64,000 nucleotides of DNA from Nymphaea colorata (lineage: Eukaryota; Streptophyta; Magnoliopsida; Nymphaeales; Nymphaeaceae). Location of the stretch: positions 21,264,370-21,328,369 of the forward strand of contig NC_045140.1 in the NCBI RefSeq assembly GCF_008831285.2, given 5' to 3'. The position numbers were made by a program, and so were the translations under genes. Positions 12,884 to 26,205 of the stretch are shown here, piece by piece (position 1 is the stretch's first letter; each line of letters opens with the position of its first letter). The notes under the pieces were generated by a model. It had not been told where the DNA came from, searched no databases, and worked only from the letters and a program-made list of their open reading frames with translations.

Positions 12884-15800
12884 GGTCTTCCTATTGGCTG
12901 TCTGTTCGTATTTCTTCGTGGCCAAGAATCACAAGCTGAGGGTTGCTCCTCTGTTTCCTTTCGTCATTATATCGTTTGGTGCATCCACTAGGCAAAAAAG
13001 ATGGTCTATGTATGTCCAGCGTAATCCGGTAACTTATAATGATCATATATTGTGATTATGCTACATTGCTCTTATCAGGCAGTGATATCATGTGGCCGAT
13101 GTAACTCTCTAAAGCCTCAATGAGTACACGTATGAAGAAACACAGAGAGAATACGGTCGTAAACAATGATCATTCTGCAAAATAGACTGTAGGTACTTTG
13201 GTGATGGTGCAGGTGCAGGGTGGAGGTTTTATTGTCAGTTTACAGGCGACGTAAGAGTGAGGAGGATTTTGTGTTCGTAATGCATGGTTCGGCATCATTT
13301 TCGACGACCATTGCTTGATTCCCTGCGAGAGGTAGCTAGCTGGAGCCTTCCATGTGGGATATGGACGTTTCCGATCTGCCCCTTTCCATCGTCCTAGGCC
13401 GCGGGACCTCTGAATCATTTTAATTGGAAAATTTCTCCAGAATCATGATGTCCCAATGCTGGAATTGTTTCGAGTGGGTTACCGAACATTGTCTTGTTTT
13501 ATCAGTGCTGTTTTGACTTGCATGAAGCTACCATCTGTTCGACTTGTGAGGGAATCTTTTTTTTCGAGAAATTTTTAGTTCCATCTTTTTGTGTGTTTTA
13601 GAAAGAACTGCTGGATGCTTGGCAATTTCTAAATAACGTTATAAGTACATCGTCACCCAATTTACATCCACATGCTTTGTGGATTAAAATATTATAAGTG
13701 TATATAAGACTACTGTATCTTAATATTTAAATTATAAATCTTCAGTGACAGCAAAAAATTATGGCTGGGGAGACACTCATTCAACATTTTTAATTATTTT
13801 AGGGACATGTATATATATATAAACAATCAAATATATCAAAGCATCAACATAAAATTAAACAAACTCTGTGAGGCGCCAACGTGGCTCAAAGTGCGATTTA
13901 GCCTGCTATTTACCATGTCTGATTATAGTGGGAAAGAGCGGATCCATATTTTTGGAGGCAATTTTCTCCACGAATTTGCCCTTTTTCTGTATCTGATTGT
14001 AGGCATAAAAAGGCACACACAGACGGAGAGGGGGAGGTGCGAGCAAAATTATGGAACGATCGGTTTCTTTTCTGAAGTCCTGATCTTATGGATGGTAAGT
14101 TATCTCTTTATGATGCAATTTGAAGTGTGTATGTGAATTTATTTTCTAGCCACAGGTGATTATTTGCAATTTGAAAAAGTTCAGTGATCGTGTGTAAATT
14201 TACTAAACGTTGGGCAATAATTTGTAAAACTTTTCTTATTTTTAGTATTTCTTTCTGGGGTTCTGTTGAGAGACTTAAAAACATGCAAAATGACATCTAA
14301 AAGACGATAATTCTCTGGGATGTTGCCATAAAAATTTGTCAACTAAAAGCAGTTAAATTAGCATTAGTCACAGTTTATGACGCAATGACAGTTTATAATG
14401 ACTTTAGCTGGTATACTTTAACGATAAAATTTTTAATTTTGACTAACTATATGGCACGTGACAACATTGAATTTTTCCTTCTCCTAATGTCTTATTATGA
14501 GGGCGAGAACATCAAAGAACGGTCGTTGGAGTTGATTTTTAGCTCTTCGAAGCCCTTTTTGGACGAGCAGCTGGATCTAGACCAGTGGGAAGTTAATTTG
14601 TTGAAGTATGACCACTTGGTTTTTTTCTGAGGCACTGGAAGGAAAAACAACAGAAGAAGAAGAAGAAACAAGAGAAAAGAGAACTTCGGAGTGGCCCCCA
14701 AATGCGGCATTTGGCAATCTTTTCAGGAATTTGAACATAGGAACAAAAGTCCTGAGGTTTGAATCAGTTGGCATTAAAAGCCCGTTGAGACCATATGTTG
14801 CACTGAAGGTCCCAACGCCGAAGGGTTTTTGATGATGACGGCATGTTCAGCCTTTTCCATGCCTTGGTAGGTGAGCTTGGGGACGACGGTCCATGGTGGC
14901 TCCCTGTGGCCCCTTCTACTTCCCCCTTTGACGACCATACCTTGGCTTCTCTTTTGGTTCTATTGTTCTGTTTTGACTTTGTTTCTCTCTCTCTCGTTTT
15001 TTTCTTCAATATTGACTCTGCTAATGAGCAAACGACAGGCATTTCCATCACCCAAATCTGGGTCATTTGCAAGGAGGAATTATTTTGGCATGTTAAGTGG
15101 CATTTGTTAGGCTGAAAAAGAAGAAAAAAACGTGAGAAAATTTTTTGTGGGCAGTCAAACTCCAGCATGTCACTTCAAATGCTAGGCTGCCCCGTCGCCA
15201 TGACCTCCAATAAACCATATAGAATGCTTGTTTTTTTCTTTCAAAGGAAGCATGACCTGTTGAATCAAGCGACATTTCATGGAAGGTGGCTGATCACTGA
15301 AGAGAGGTCAGCCAATAGAGAGAGATTTTATAAAATGTATTATGACCATATTTTTTTATTCTAATAAAATAATCACTAAGTTCAAACATTTGTCTCGAGG
15401 TCAGGCCCGATAGCAGCAATTGGTTGACAGAGCAGATAGACCAACTCCTCCCTCCTACCTTTGATTCTGTTTTTTTTCTCTTGTAGTGCGGGAGATCACG
15501 GTCGGTGTGAAGGCCAGAACGTCAATGTATGGGCTTGCTCCAGTAAAACCTTGGAAATTTCCATTCGTATAATTTGACATTTTCATGGCTTCTGTCACAT
15601 CATCATGGTCGCGACAAAACCAGAGGGAGAGGGAGAAAGAGAGAGAGAGAGCTTTATGCACAGAAAACAAGAGTCCTTGTACAGAAAATAACAAAAGCTC
15701 TTTTGTCATCGTCCTTTTGACCACTGATACAGAAACATGAAATCGTCACCGAGAAGAGTTGGCGCAATCCAGTGGACAAGAAAAGCAAGCAGACATAATC

Positions 15801-18550
15801 ACTCACGTTCAATGTGCTTTTTAATGTTCTCACCTTTAGCTGTTGGCAATGATTTTAGTAGGATGGTGATGAAATCCGAGAACCATCTTTTTTTTCTTTT
15901 AATTTTTATTTAAAGGTGAGTAGTTATTTAAAGGTGAATGGTTCATTCTACCACGACTCTTTTGTACTCTTCTCTTGGATTCAAAAAACATGCTTTGAAA
16001 CTTTTTAAGATCAAACGAAAAACACACTACGACATAACAGTAACTATTTTAGAATCGAATTTTTATAAAAAGTGAACCTTACCGCCCAAACTATCACCCC
16101 TCGAAGTTAGCACGTCTTACCGAACCGTAGTAGAAAATCTACTTATGTCTTACTGAACCATAGTAGAACATCAACTTATCACGTTCCAATGCGCAAAAGA
16201 TAAAAGGAAGACACTGGCCCATGTGGTTGAAAATTTTATTTATATATTTCGTATTCCGTATTCGCCACTGTTTTAGTGAGTAGATGCAGCTGCAACCGCA
16301 ACTGCAATTAGGCATTTAAGTACGTTGGCCGCCCATTAATTTTCTCGTATTTGCTCATGTGAGTTGTCATTAGAGAGAACGAGAGAGAGAGAGGTTGTTG
16401 ATCGTTGACCTTCTGTTTATTTCATAGGATTCAGAAAAAGGTCATTTTACACCATTAAGTACATGCTTTGACAGATTGTGACCAAAAGCAGAATAAACAC
16501 ATAATTGACATGACTAAGTTCTTCATTACATGAGTCTAACAAGATACAGTGAACAAGTTAGTTGATGTCGAATGCACAAAAGTTTATTTTTAAAGAGCAA
16601 ATTCAAAAAAGAAGAAAAAAAATGAAAATATGACAATAAACACTGGATATCTAGTCTGAAACCGAAGCCCAAAGCGAAAAGTCGGACTCCTGTCATTGGT
16701 TGTGGTCCATGGAAAAAGAGCAGGTATCCGACCGCACACATCGTGCAACCAATTAATGCAAAACTGTTTCAAGCACAAGTCAATATCGATTAATCAAATA
16801 TTAGAAGAAATCCAAAATTCCAATTCAAAAACAGGGGTATCTCATAGAATAGCCTTAGTTATGAGCCCAGAAATAACTAACATGCAACAACTATTCAGAA
16901 AAAGCCAAAAGCTCCACCCCACATTGCAACGACCTCAATTTGGAGCCATGCAATGCAAGACAGAGGTACCTACCCACTTTCTACACAAGTTCGAGTATGT
17001 GGCTCCAAACTGCAGTAATCAGTCATTTTTTAGTATATATATTATTTGGCCTGGTGGAGCATCATTACAAGTTCTAGCATGATATGGCAATAACAAAAAA
17101 GGCTTACACAGCATAAAAGTGGACGCATACATCCTAAAAAACAGATACAGAACTCTAGTATCATGACAGTCCTAAATTGAGTTGCTTTTGGAATTGATAA
17201 TGGTGCCATCATTTTTCACACACCTTAATTAAAACTCCCTAGTACCTGAATTTAAACATCAGACATCAACTCAGGAATTAAAACAGCAGGGCTGACAATT
17301 TAGAACTACAGGTTGGAACCGAGAGATATTAAAATCAAATAAACATTAACTTCACCGCTGTGGATGTTAGTTCAAACAAAAGGTCTAGTGTGAAGGCAAG
17401 CCTCAACCCAAGTTTCGAACATGAAGTTCATGTTGGAAACAACTGTCCTCAGGCTTTCCAGAAGTATCTAGATACCTAGGTTAATAGAAAAATTTAGCCA
17501 CTGGAAAATGAAATGAACTGCGGCGTGACTTACAATCCCCAAGTTTCTCTATCCCAGGGGCCAATAGAATTTTTGCCGTCAACATAATGAAGCCAATGAG
17601 GCACCTAGGAATTCACAACAGATGCAGAAAATAGATAATTACGAAAGATTTTGGCTTGTGAGATACTAATATTCCATCGAGCTAACCATTGCAATAAGAT
17701 CATTCCCATATGGCAGAAAAACACTAAAGTGTATGGCATCAAAACAGTGCGACAAAGATTACGGACTGGGAAAGGGGACTAGCTCAACAACTCCAAACAG
17801 AAAAGAAAGAAAAAGGAAATGTTCCATTCCGCTGCTTAACACGTAGTATCAGGTGTAACCGTGCAAGTTACATATTCATATGCAGATGCCAGATAGCAAT
17901 GATATATCATATAAGCCACATCAATATGGCTCACAATGATAAATATCAAATAACCAGCTTATAATATTGTCAAAAAGCAACCGAAGTATATGATTGCACA
18001 AGTTGAAAGAGCACGGAAGGGAAGCTTCAACCAGTATTTAGGTTATAATATCAACTATTGGCGAACACGAAGCATCTCAGAGTAACTTGCATGAACTAAC
18101 CGAGGTCCTTTCATATGACAGCATTTGTTTGCTCATCCTCAAAGTATTGCCTTTACAGACTCCATTAAACTGAAGAGGACCCTAAGGGTGGACTGAGTGA
18201 TACATCATTCTAGAGAAATCTACATAAACCGAAGTGGAAAAAAATATAAAAGAACAAGAATAAACAAATTTTACCCACAATCAACAAATTCTGCACCACT
18301 CATTTGTTTTCATTGACAACTCAAACACCACTTCCTTGAAGAGATTTCATTCCAACAAAGATGCAAAAGAACAATGAGCACACAGCAAAGCCTTCCGATG
18401 CATCTATTCTTGGCTATATCATGCAGCCAACCGTTTCCCAAAATAATATGGTCAGCAAAGGCAGGCAAGTAATTCATCTCTTTGGATGCAATGGACCTAT
18501 AACTCCCATCAAGCTGGCACAAGAAAAAGCATCAGTCAGATGAGCGAGCT
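12884..18550. other. intergenic spacer between convergent genes
   Basis: The first few hundred bases are the 3' untranslated region of the oligopeptidase gene and the last few hundred belong to the PLP-fold gene on the other strand. The two genes converge on this spacer. Between them I see AT-rich DNA, short GA runs (15633-15651 and 16379-16394) and short random open frames, but no conserved protein motif or RNA gene. Confidence 0.6.
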
Positions 18551-21469
18551 TCACCCTTCTCCAGATTCAGGTATGGTGGATAATCCATCAACCTCAACAA
18601 AAGATGGATTAAGAAACTTGGCCACAAACGCCCACATCTTGTATACATCTTCGAAATTTGTCAAGAAACCAAGGGAAGCAGTGACGACCTCTACTCTGAT
18701 CATGGGATTCTTCATGTCATGACGGCCATTTGAAATAGGCCTACATAAAGAAGTGTTATCAGCATCAAGCTCTCGAGGAAGCTGTTTCTGGTTCTCCATA
18801 ATCCGGAGATGAGTAAGGAACCCAATACCAAGGGATATGCCATTCTTATCTGCCAGCTTTTGAACAGCTTCAGGATTGATTATACTTCCACTTCTGTCGA
18901 ATATGTTAAAGGCTACAGCTGCACCCCTTTCATACTTGATCTTCGGCCCATAAATGTGAACAAGAGGTGCTCCAGTTCCACCGTCTGAATCTGGAAAACG
19001 CAGTTGCAGCAATGACGTAACAAGCCAATTGATCAGATAACGCAGTCTAAGAGTAGTTTTATTTAAACCCATCATGTTAACATGATCAAGATGCCTGCAT
19101 ATAATCTCAGGCTCTCTTCGGCTCCAATCATCTGCTTCTACTTCTCCATCACTAAAAGTGTCATCATCACCTATTGTGGTTGCACAGACCTCCCCACCTT
19201 CGGAATGACTCAGACTTGGCTTGTGGTCGTCCTCCATAGTAAATGAAACCCTCCTCCCCATGCTAGTAATTCGTTCAGTGTCCTCCACGCCGAAAAACCT
19301 ACCTCCAGCAAACCTACCTCCTTCTCTTCCTCCTAGCAGCCTGAATTCTCCTTCAGTTTCCCTCCTAATAGCACTTTCTTTAGGCTCCATGCCTTCCAGA
19401 TGCATCTTGAGCATGGAACCATTACCATGGGTTAAATCAGCATCTGGCTTGTCAACTGATGACCTTTTTGCCATGTGGTCCAAGCTATGTCCATTGTCCG
19501 CCATTTCCCCTCTGATTTCATCTGATGAAAAGCTCGTTTCTGCACCGTGCTGCTCCTCCTCATGCATCTCTGTGTCACGTACATGGTCTTCAGAGATTGC
19601 CATCGTGCCAGAAGCATCTGGTTCAGAATCTTTTAGGCCATTTTCTGGCACAACATCCATCTCTATAGATTGCTCCTCTTCAGGAACCTCCTTTACACGG
19701 TCCAACTCCTGGGAAACAGACAGGACTGCTGCATCAAACGACAGTACATTATGTGATCCTGGATTCAAGCGTCTGTCATCATAAAGGGGGCTCCTAGATA
19801 TCTTTGAGTTCTGCTTTGGAGAAAGCCTCTTCTGGTTTTTTCTGCTGGAAAACCACGAAGGAGGCAGTGGTGATCCCAACTTTGGTTTGTTCAACTGGCC
19901 AGAGTTATCCGACCCCAAAGGACTCTGACCCAGATCAATCCAAAAAGAGTTGTCCGAAGACTCATCCTCACTGAACACAGGACTCCTCATAACCTCTCCA
20001 ACCGAAACACTCTCCTCCGTCTCTTCAAAAATTGTACTAGCCCCGTCCCTGTCAGAGCTGTTCTCATGCTCCAACTCTGTCTCAAACACATCTCTAACCT
20101 GTGCAGAAGTAAATGCACCTGAAAACGCAGGCAACTGCATTCCTTTAACATTTTCAGGTGTTGTTTCTTCATTTCCATCACCATTTTCGTCTTCTGTTCC
20201 AGCCAAACCGTCCAAACCATCAAAAGAATCACTGAGATATTGAGGGAAGACAGGGGTGATCTTCACCATCCCAGTGCCAGCAGTTCCACATTGGTTCTGC
20301 AAGCTCCCCATGACTGATTTCTTGATCAACAGGCATCCAAAGCCTGTGGGGTCGGACCCAAAAACACGATAAAATGAAGTGATGATAAAATCAGGCCGGA
20401 AGAGAGACAACCCAAGGGAATCCATGTCTTTAGGACCCAGAGATCCGGCATCGAGCAAAACGTGCCAATTGTTCTGCTGCGCTAATGCCATCCACTGATA
20501 CGAGTACTTGGCACCAGTCACCCTCGATTGCACGGGAAACACAAACAGGCCGACAGCCGAATCCTTCTTTCTCTTTTTCTTACCGGCAGATATCTGCTTT
20601 CGGAGCTCCGAAGTGCAGAGTCTCAGTGTCGGCCATTTGAACCAAGCGCTGTAGATCTTGGCACCCTTCTCCTTGGCGCTCTGAGCCATCCAATTGACGG
20701 ATTGACTCTCATAATCAAACATGGTGAGGAGTTTTTTGTTCGATTGGAATGGGTAGGACTCCGCAAGCAATTTAAAAGCCGACCCCCTACTAACAGTGAA
20801 GACAAGACCATACTCATTTTCAGGTATGTTCAGGTAGTCCATGATCCTAGCCTTGACATCATGCTCACAGGTGCCTTTCTCAGCACCACCATAGAGTGCA
20901 TGATTACTCAGGTTGGCAGTAATCTCAGACAGGCTAAATGCAGAAGACTCCCAATATTGCAGTTGTTGGGTTTGAGAGAAAAGACCAAAACCGCAGTAAT
21001 CCAAACATACCTTAGCAAACTTATCAGACAGGTGCCCATACTCATCAGATCTAAGTTGGTCAATCTTTTCCGTAATCTGGAACTTGGGGTACATGATGAG
21101 GAACTTGTTGAAGGCCTCAGTGAGATCAGGGATGGAATCCTCACTGTAATATGTCCTCTCAGCAGCAAGGGAGGTTGCCCTCAGGAAATCCCTCTGGGCA
21201 CGCAGCCTGGCCAGGGACCTTGACCTGCCGAAGTTTCCGTCCTGGCTGATGCCAAGGCTCTCAGGGTCCATGTCCTGGGACTTGACCAGTGACCCATCTT
21301 CAGAAGCTTCCTCCAGGGCCTCTCTGAGCTTGTTCTCCTGCAACTGCCTTAGGATTGAAGGCTTCCTTCTGTCTTCCTCTGTCAAACCAGATCCATCTTT
21401 CTTCTTGCTTTTCTTCTCCAGGATGAGGGCAGCACAGTGGGATATGGGCTTCCATAGTGAGAGATGCAT
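18551..21469 (-). CDS. PLP-dependent transferase-fold protein, molybdenum cofactor sulfurase-like
   Basis: This is one uninterrupted exon of 972 residues. It starts [17 protein letters not shown], the conserved N-terminus of the plant family I recall as At2g23520, At4g37100 and At5g66950. Residues about 150-400 carry the aminotransferase class V fold: [84 protein letters not shown] (Asp about 340) and [18 protein letters not shown]. In true Moco sulfurases the matching motif is SFYKIFG and the lysine binds PLP; here it is Arg368. Residues about 420-750 are acidic, Ser-rich and probably disordered. A conserved C-terminal block (about 765-960; [26 protein letters not shown]) closes the class V fold. 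The MOSC domain of full-length sulfurases is absent. The molecular role of this group is not known to me. Confidence 0.93.
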   Translation of the reverse strand: MHLSLWKPISHCAALILEKKSKKKDGSGLTEEDRRKPSILRQLQENKLREALEEASEDGSLVKSQDMDPESLGISQDGNFGRSRSLARLRAQRDFLRATSLAAERTYYSEDSIPDLTEAFNKFLIMYPKFQITEKIDQLRSDEYGHLSDKFAKVCLDYCGFGLFSQTQQLQYWESSAFSLSEITANLSNHALYGGAEKGTCEHDVKARIMDYLNIPENEYGLVFTVSRGSAFKLLAESYPFQSNKKLLTMFDYESQSVNWMAQSAKEKGAKIYSAWFKWPTLRLCTSELRKQISAGKKKRKKDSAVGLFVFPVQSRVTGAKYSYQWMALAQQNNWHVLLDAGSLGPKDMDSLGLSLFRPDFIITSFYRVFGSDPTGFGCLLIKKSVMGSLQNQCGTAGTGMVKITPVFPQYLSDSFDGLDGLAGTEDENGDGNEETTPENVKGMQLPAFSGAFTSAQVRDVFETELEHENSSDRDGASTIFEETEESVSVGEVMRSPVFSEDESSDNSFWIDLGQSPLGSDNSGQLNKPKLGSPLPPSWFSSRKNQKRLSPKQNSKISRSPLYDDRRLNPGSHNVLSFDAAVLSVSQELDRVKEVPEEEQSIEMDVVPENGLKDSEPDASGTMAISEDHVRDTEMHEEEQHGAETSFSSDEIRGEMADNGHSLDHMAKRSSVDKPDADLTHGNGSMLKMHLEGMEPKESAIRRETEGEFRLLGGREGGRFAGGRFFGVEDTERITSMGRRVSFTMEDDHKPSLSHSEGGEVCATTIGDDDTFSDGEVEADDWSRREPEIICRHLDHVNMMGLNKTTLRLRYLINWLVTSLLQLRFPDSDGGTGAPLVHIYGPKIKYERGAAVAFNIFDRSGSIINPEAVQKLADKNGISLGIGFLTHLRIMENQKQLPRELDADNTSLCRPISNGRHDMKNPMIRVEVVTASLGFLTNFEDVYKMWAFVAKFLNPSFVEVDGLSTIPESGEG

Positions 21470-21867
21470 GAAGGCTAACCCTCGGAAACAACCCCAGCCA
21501 AGATACCAGGAACAAAATCTTTAGCCCATTCAAAGGTGGCAAAAAATTCAAACCTTATTCCCAAACTTTTACAAAAGAAGACCTTGCTTTATACTCATTT
21601 GAAACTAAAGAGAGGGGTGAGAGAGACACAGGGGGTTCGGAAAGACGGAACCTCCATCCCAAATCCCTTACCTTTCGCAAATTCGAGCCCTACCCTCTGT
21701 CCACCAAACAACATAATGGATGATGGTATTTCATCCGAAGGAAAAGGAAAAGCTAGACACTCCCAATGCTAAGAATATAAACTACCCATAAAAGAAAGCA
21801 CCAAGAAAACCCAAAAGAAGACCTACCTCCAAAAACCCCCACCCACCAAAAACCTCAAGGAACGAAA

Positions 21868-21875
21868 AAACCCTA
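21868..21875 (-). promoter_or_regulatory. telo-box upstream of the PLP-fold gene
   Basis: AAACCCTA on the plus strand reads TAGGGTTT in the direction of the minus-strand gene, about 400 bases before its ATG. It matches the motif in the leaders of the oligopeptidase and ClpT genes. Confidence 0.35.
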
Positions 21876-24800
21876 AGCGGCAAGATAGCAACCAGCAAAT
21901 CCGACGTACCCAAATGAGGAGGAGAACCCTCGATTCATGGGAAAAAAAAGGAACAACCCAAATCAACGCCCTTCAGAAAAGAAGTGCAGAACTCATGAAA
22001 AAAGCCCTGAAGAAAAATGAATGGAAGAAGGGAAAAAGAAGGGCCTTCTTCGTGGGCTCTCCCTCCCTGTTTTTTCCTCCTCTTTGCGTGTGTTTCTTTT
22101 TCAGCCTGTCCGAACACCACCAACTACTTTCTGCGTCTTAATTAGCACAACCCTCCTTCCTTCCCTCCAATCCCCTTTCATTTACTCCCATGGTCAATTC
22201 ATACATGCCTACATTGAATGCCCTGCTCTCGCATTTACTCCCCACTGTGAAATACGCCCAATTTTCTCTTTTCTTTTTCTTTTGTCCACCCCGTTGGTTA
22301 CAAATTATGCAGGAAAAAACAATTCAATATCCATTGACCTGCCACCGTAACTATAAATATTTTTATATTATAATCAGCATTTCTTAAATAAAAATTACCT
22401 GCCTCCCCCCCACCCTGGTGTCTCCGTCACGGTTTTGCCTTATTAAAGAAGTCAAAATCACACTCCATACTCTCCAGCACTCAGAAAGCTATTCTCTGTC
22501 CTCTCTCTGCTTGCTTCCCTCAACTAAGAAAAAGATAATAACAGGTTCAATTGATTCAATGCGGCGTCTCTTTATTATTCGCCAACAATGTTCAGCCGGT
22601 TGGTTCTGCTGATCTCAATTAGAGTCAAGTGTAAACCAGAAGCAGTTTCTGAGTTTCTCGATTTTACTATATCCATGACGCTAACCTGTGTTTACTTCCA
22701 TTTTGCGCCGTTGGGTTCTAACTTTGTGTATCGGACGTTACAGTTAGTCAATTAATAGCTAGTTATTCTGCTTGCTTTGGCAACCTTGATTAGGCTTTAG
22801 CTGGTAATATGCATTGTTAATCAAAGCCCATGCTAGAAGTCCTCCATGTCCCCACTTCCTTCCGAAATAACCATCATGCCATCCGCCAACCCCCACGGTT
22901 GATGACAACAAATTTGCATGATCAAACAGGACGTGTTTTGCCTAAACTTGTTTCATTTATGGTGGTTTTGATGGCAGGTGAGTAACTTGTTGCTATTTTC
23001 AGGGTGAAAATAATCCTCTAAAAATGGAGAGGTACAATTGTATATCTATCAAATAAATATCAATCTAATTATGAGCATTTTGCCCCAAAGGATAGATTAT
23101 ATTTTATGAGATTGGGGTTAAAAATGGTTGGAATATGGTTTTGTATTAAACTCGACCAAATTGAACTACCAATTTTTCTTTTGTTCAATAGCTTGGAGTT
23201 GTCCAAGACTCTTCAACTTTGTACTGGGATGACTAGAAGAAGTATTTTATCATATTCGCTATCTATTTTTTTTTTTGTAAATCAATCTTTAGTATGTGAT
23301 CTTCATAATCAAGACTCTTTAAAGCAAAAGTTCAACTTTTTTAATGTGCATATGAATTTTATAAGTGATAGAACATCAAACATTGACTTTCAAAACCTTA
23401 TATATGACAAGCAAGCGCAAGCTTGAATGAAGTTCCAAGTTTGCTGGGGGGCCGAGCCTCAACAAGTCGTGCTCTCTTAGCTTGACTAAACCGGCAGGAG
23501 GACCCAACTCAATCGCCAAGACTATGCCAAAGCGATCAGAAAATTATTAGGCTGTAGTTTTAAAGTCTCTTTCATTGCACGAAGTTGATTTTCCATGTAC
23601 ATATGTTATTTAAAATGTTAGTGGGATTTCAGCTTTTTGGTCTTCTCCGTTGCACCAAATTTGATTTTCAATGTACACAAGTTATCTAGACCTATACTTC
23701 GCATGTTGACAAACGAAGTATACCGCATAGTTGGACTACCAAAAATGAAGATGTACACTCTGAAACATTAATCCTCATAGAAGAAAAGTTTGTCTTAATG
23801 TCCCTAATCTTAAATAGTCAGGATTTGAGAACCATGAATTTAAGATCAAATCATCTTCCTTCCTTCTGATCTTAAATCTTTTCAAAATGAATAAAGATCT
23901 CAAGAAGCATTATTAATGAGTTGTAAGTTCTACCATCGATCTTTTGCCACATCAACAAACAAAAAACATGTTCGTTCCATCAAATCTATGGATTTAAATT
24001 CATAACTCAATGGGCTCGGCAAAATCCGAACCCATCATCAAATTAAGAAACACAAACACCATCAGTGACGCCATTTTGAATCGGAAGGGACACAATACAC
24101 CAAATAAAAATTCAACTAAGAGCACAAAATCGACAAGCCTTTGGACCCAGATTCCTTCCCTCCCTCGAATAAAATAAAGCTGCATTTAAAAAATAGACGG
24201 GCCGTCAAACAGAGTACACCGCCTCCGTGTTTGGTCAAATACGCAGTCCCAATTTTACGTTGCCCAAGGTTTTTGGCCCTACCCAAAAATACCCTTTTAT
24301 TTTTCTAGTTTTCTAATGGTTTTTGACTTCATTTTATCGGCCTCAACTATTTTAAAATCATATTTTCCAAAGGCGCCGTGAAGAAAAGGAAGTCCGGCCG
24401 ACGCCGTCACCATGGTCAGCGCCGTATATGGTCAGTCCACTAAGAACTTCATCATACCAAGAAACTTGGCGGCTCGACAAAAAAAAGTCTTCTTCTTAAG
24501 CAAGATTTTGTTGTGTCCAAATCAACTTCATCAACTTGGTTGCTCTGCACAACCTAGGGTTTGAGGTTAACAAGAAGCCCTTTGGCAAACTTATATTTTC
24601 GGAAACATGATTTAATAAAGCGTGATTTATTCCGATCCAAGCACGCTGGGGATTTTCCCCTCTTTATTCAGAAACAATTAAAAATGTCTGCAGATTATGG
24701 CAAGAAACTCATGAAACAAACTAGGATATATTGCAGATCAAATGAATAAATCGCTGCCCAAATATGTTTAGATCTTAATCTGGACGATAAGATGTGAAAC

Positions 24801-25645
24801 TCTACATGAATGTTGTGATTGCATCTCTTTCATCCAATATACTTGGGCAGTGATTTATTCATTTGGTCTTGTCTGTTACACGGATAAGAGATTGGATCGA
24901 TACTACAGAATTCTTCTCGATCAACGGAATCTGAAAGGGAAGCTGATAAGTAAGTCGGTGAAGGTCTAAGGGGCAGTAGTAATAAAATTTTTAAAGAGAC
25001 GTCAACATGTTCATGGGCGTGTCACATGTTCCTGTCAAGTCATGTCATGCCACTAAAGATAAAAATTGACGCATACCCTTTGGAGCCCCGCTTAAAAAAG
25101 CACATATCTAGACTTTAGGAGGTCATTGGGCTCTCCACTGTAACTTTCATGAGTCCTTCGATTGAATGAAGTATATATCGAAGAGGTTTTATTACTGTTT
25201 CTATTGAGTGATATTATTCAGATCTTCCGTTCCGTTCAATTCACTTCAAAGAAAGAAAAAATAAAAAAATAAAAAAAGGGCCATGACCTGGTGGAAGGTG
25301 GGGACGATGGAGCGGGGCAATGATGCCGATGAAGAGTGATCAGGTCGGTGGCAAGGCCAGCAGTGCTGGCTGGTCCGTATTCAAGACGACGCTTGAAGGG
25401 AAGAGTAAAATCCCCCCCACATTTAATGTGCATTTATGCCGCAAACATGTTAGCCATATTGGTTACTTACACCCGCATGTGGCGTGATAAAATTGAAGGA
25501 GACACCAACAAGAAGCTAACTTTCCTTGTAGCTACTCAATGCGATACAGGGAACGATCTGATTAACTTTTATCACCAAATATGAAGGTGATATCTTGTCT
25601 CAGGTTCTATACGGTGCATGCCAATTATAGTATCATAAAGGGTTA

Positions 25646-25671
25646 AGAGAGAGAGAGAGAGAGAGAGAGAG
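25646..25671. repeat. (AG)n microsatellite
   Basis: About 13 uninterrupted AG units in spacer DNA. Confidence 0.9.
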
Positions 25672-26171
25672 TAAAAATGAGTACATTATAACGGTGCCGC
25701 TGTGACAAACAAAATGTTGGTTATGATAATGCAAAACAGAAAAAGTAACATAATGCCTAAAATTTAAAAGTTAGCAATGCAGCGAAAGAGAGACAGAGAG
25801 ATCACCTTGTATAATATTAAAAAAATTTCATTAATCTATGTAAAAATAATTTTACCTATATTAAAAATTTTGAGAACCCCCTTAATAAAAAAAATTAGGG
25901 GTTGTGCCCCTGTCCGAAGGAACCACTGTCTCTTAGACCACCTTCTGGCTGTAACACCAAATTGAAGATAACGAGCAGATGATGCTTATGTGACGAGCAG
26001 AGATGGGTAGTGCCAAAAATCATGATATAGTCCTTGCACTTCCCTGCAGGCCCAAAGAAGACGGTAAGTGCTTTACTTGGCTTGTGATGCAGCTTAGCCA
26101 TAGGCGGAGGGCCCTTCCTCCAAAGGAGATGCTTATGATATGAGGTGGGAAGGAGAGGAAGTAGTGATTGG

Positions 26172-26173
<2 letters not shown>

Positions 26174-26203
<30 letters not shown>
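26174..26203. repeat. (AG)n microsatellite
   Basis: About 15 AG units. On the minus strand they produce the Ser-Leu run of a spurious open frame. Confidence 0.9.

Positions 26204-26205
<2 letters not shown>

Noticed and set aside
14764-15168. Minus-strand open frame of 134 codons with Lys/Arg-rich run
   Set aside because: Low-complexity composition from CT-rich DNA, overlapping plus-strand frames of similar length, and no recognised motif.
19221-19784. Plus-strand open frame of 187 codons
   Set aside because: It lies fully antisense to the PLP-fold coding exon, in its low-complexity acidic part; no start context, splice partner or family motif.
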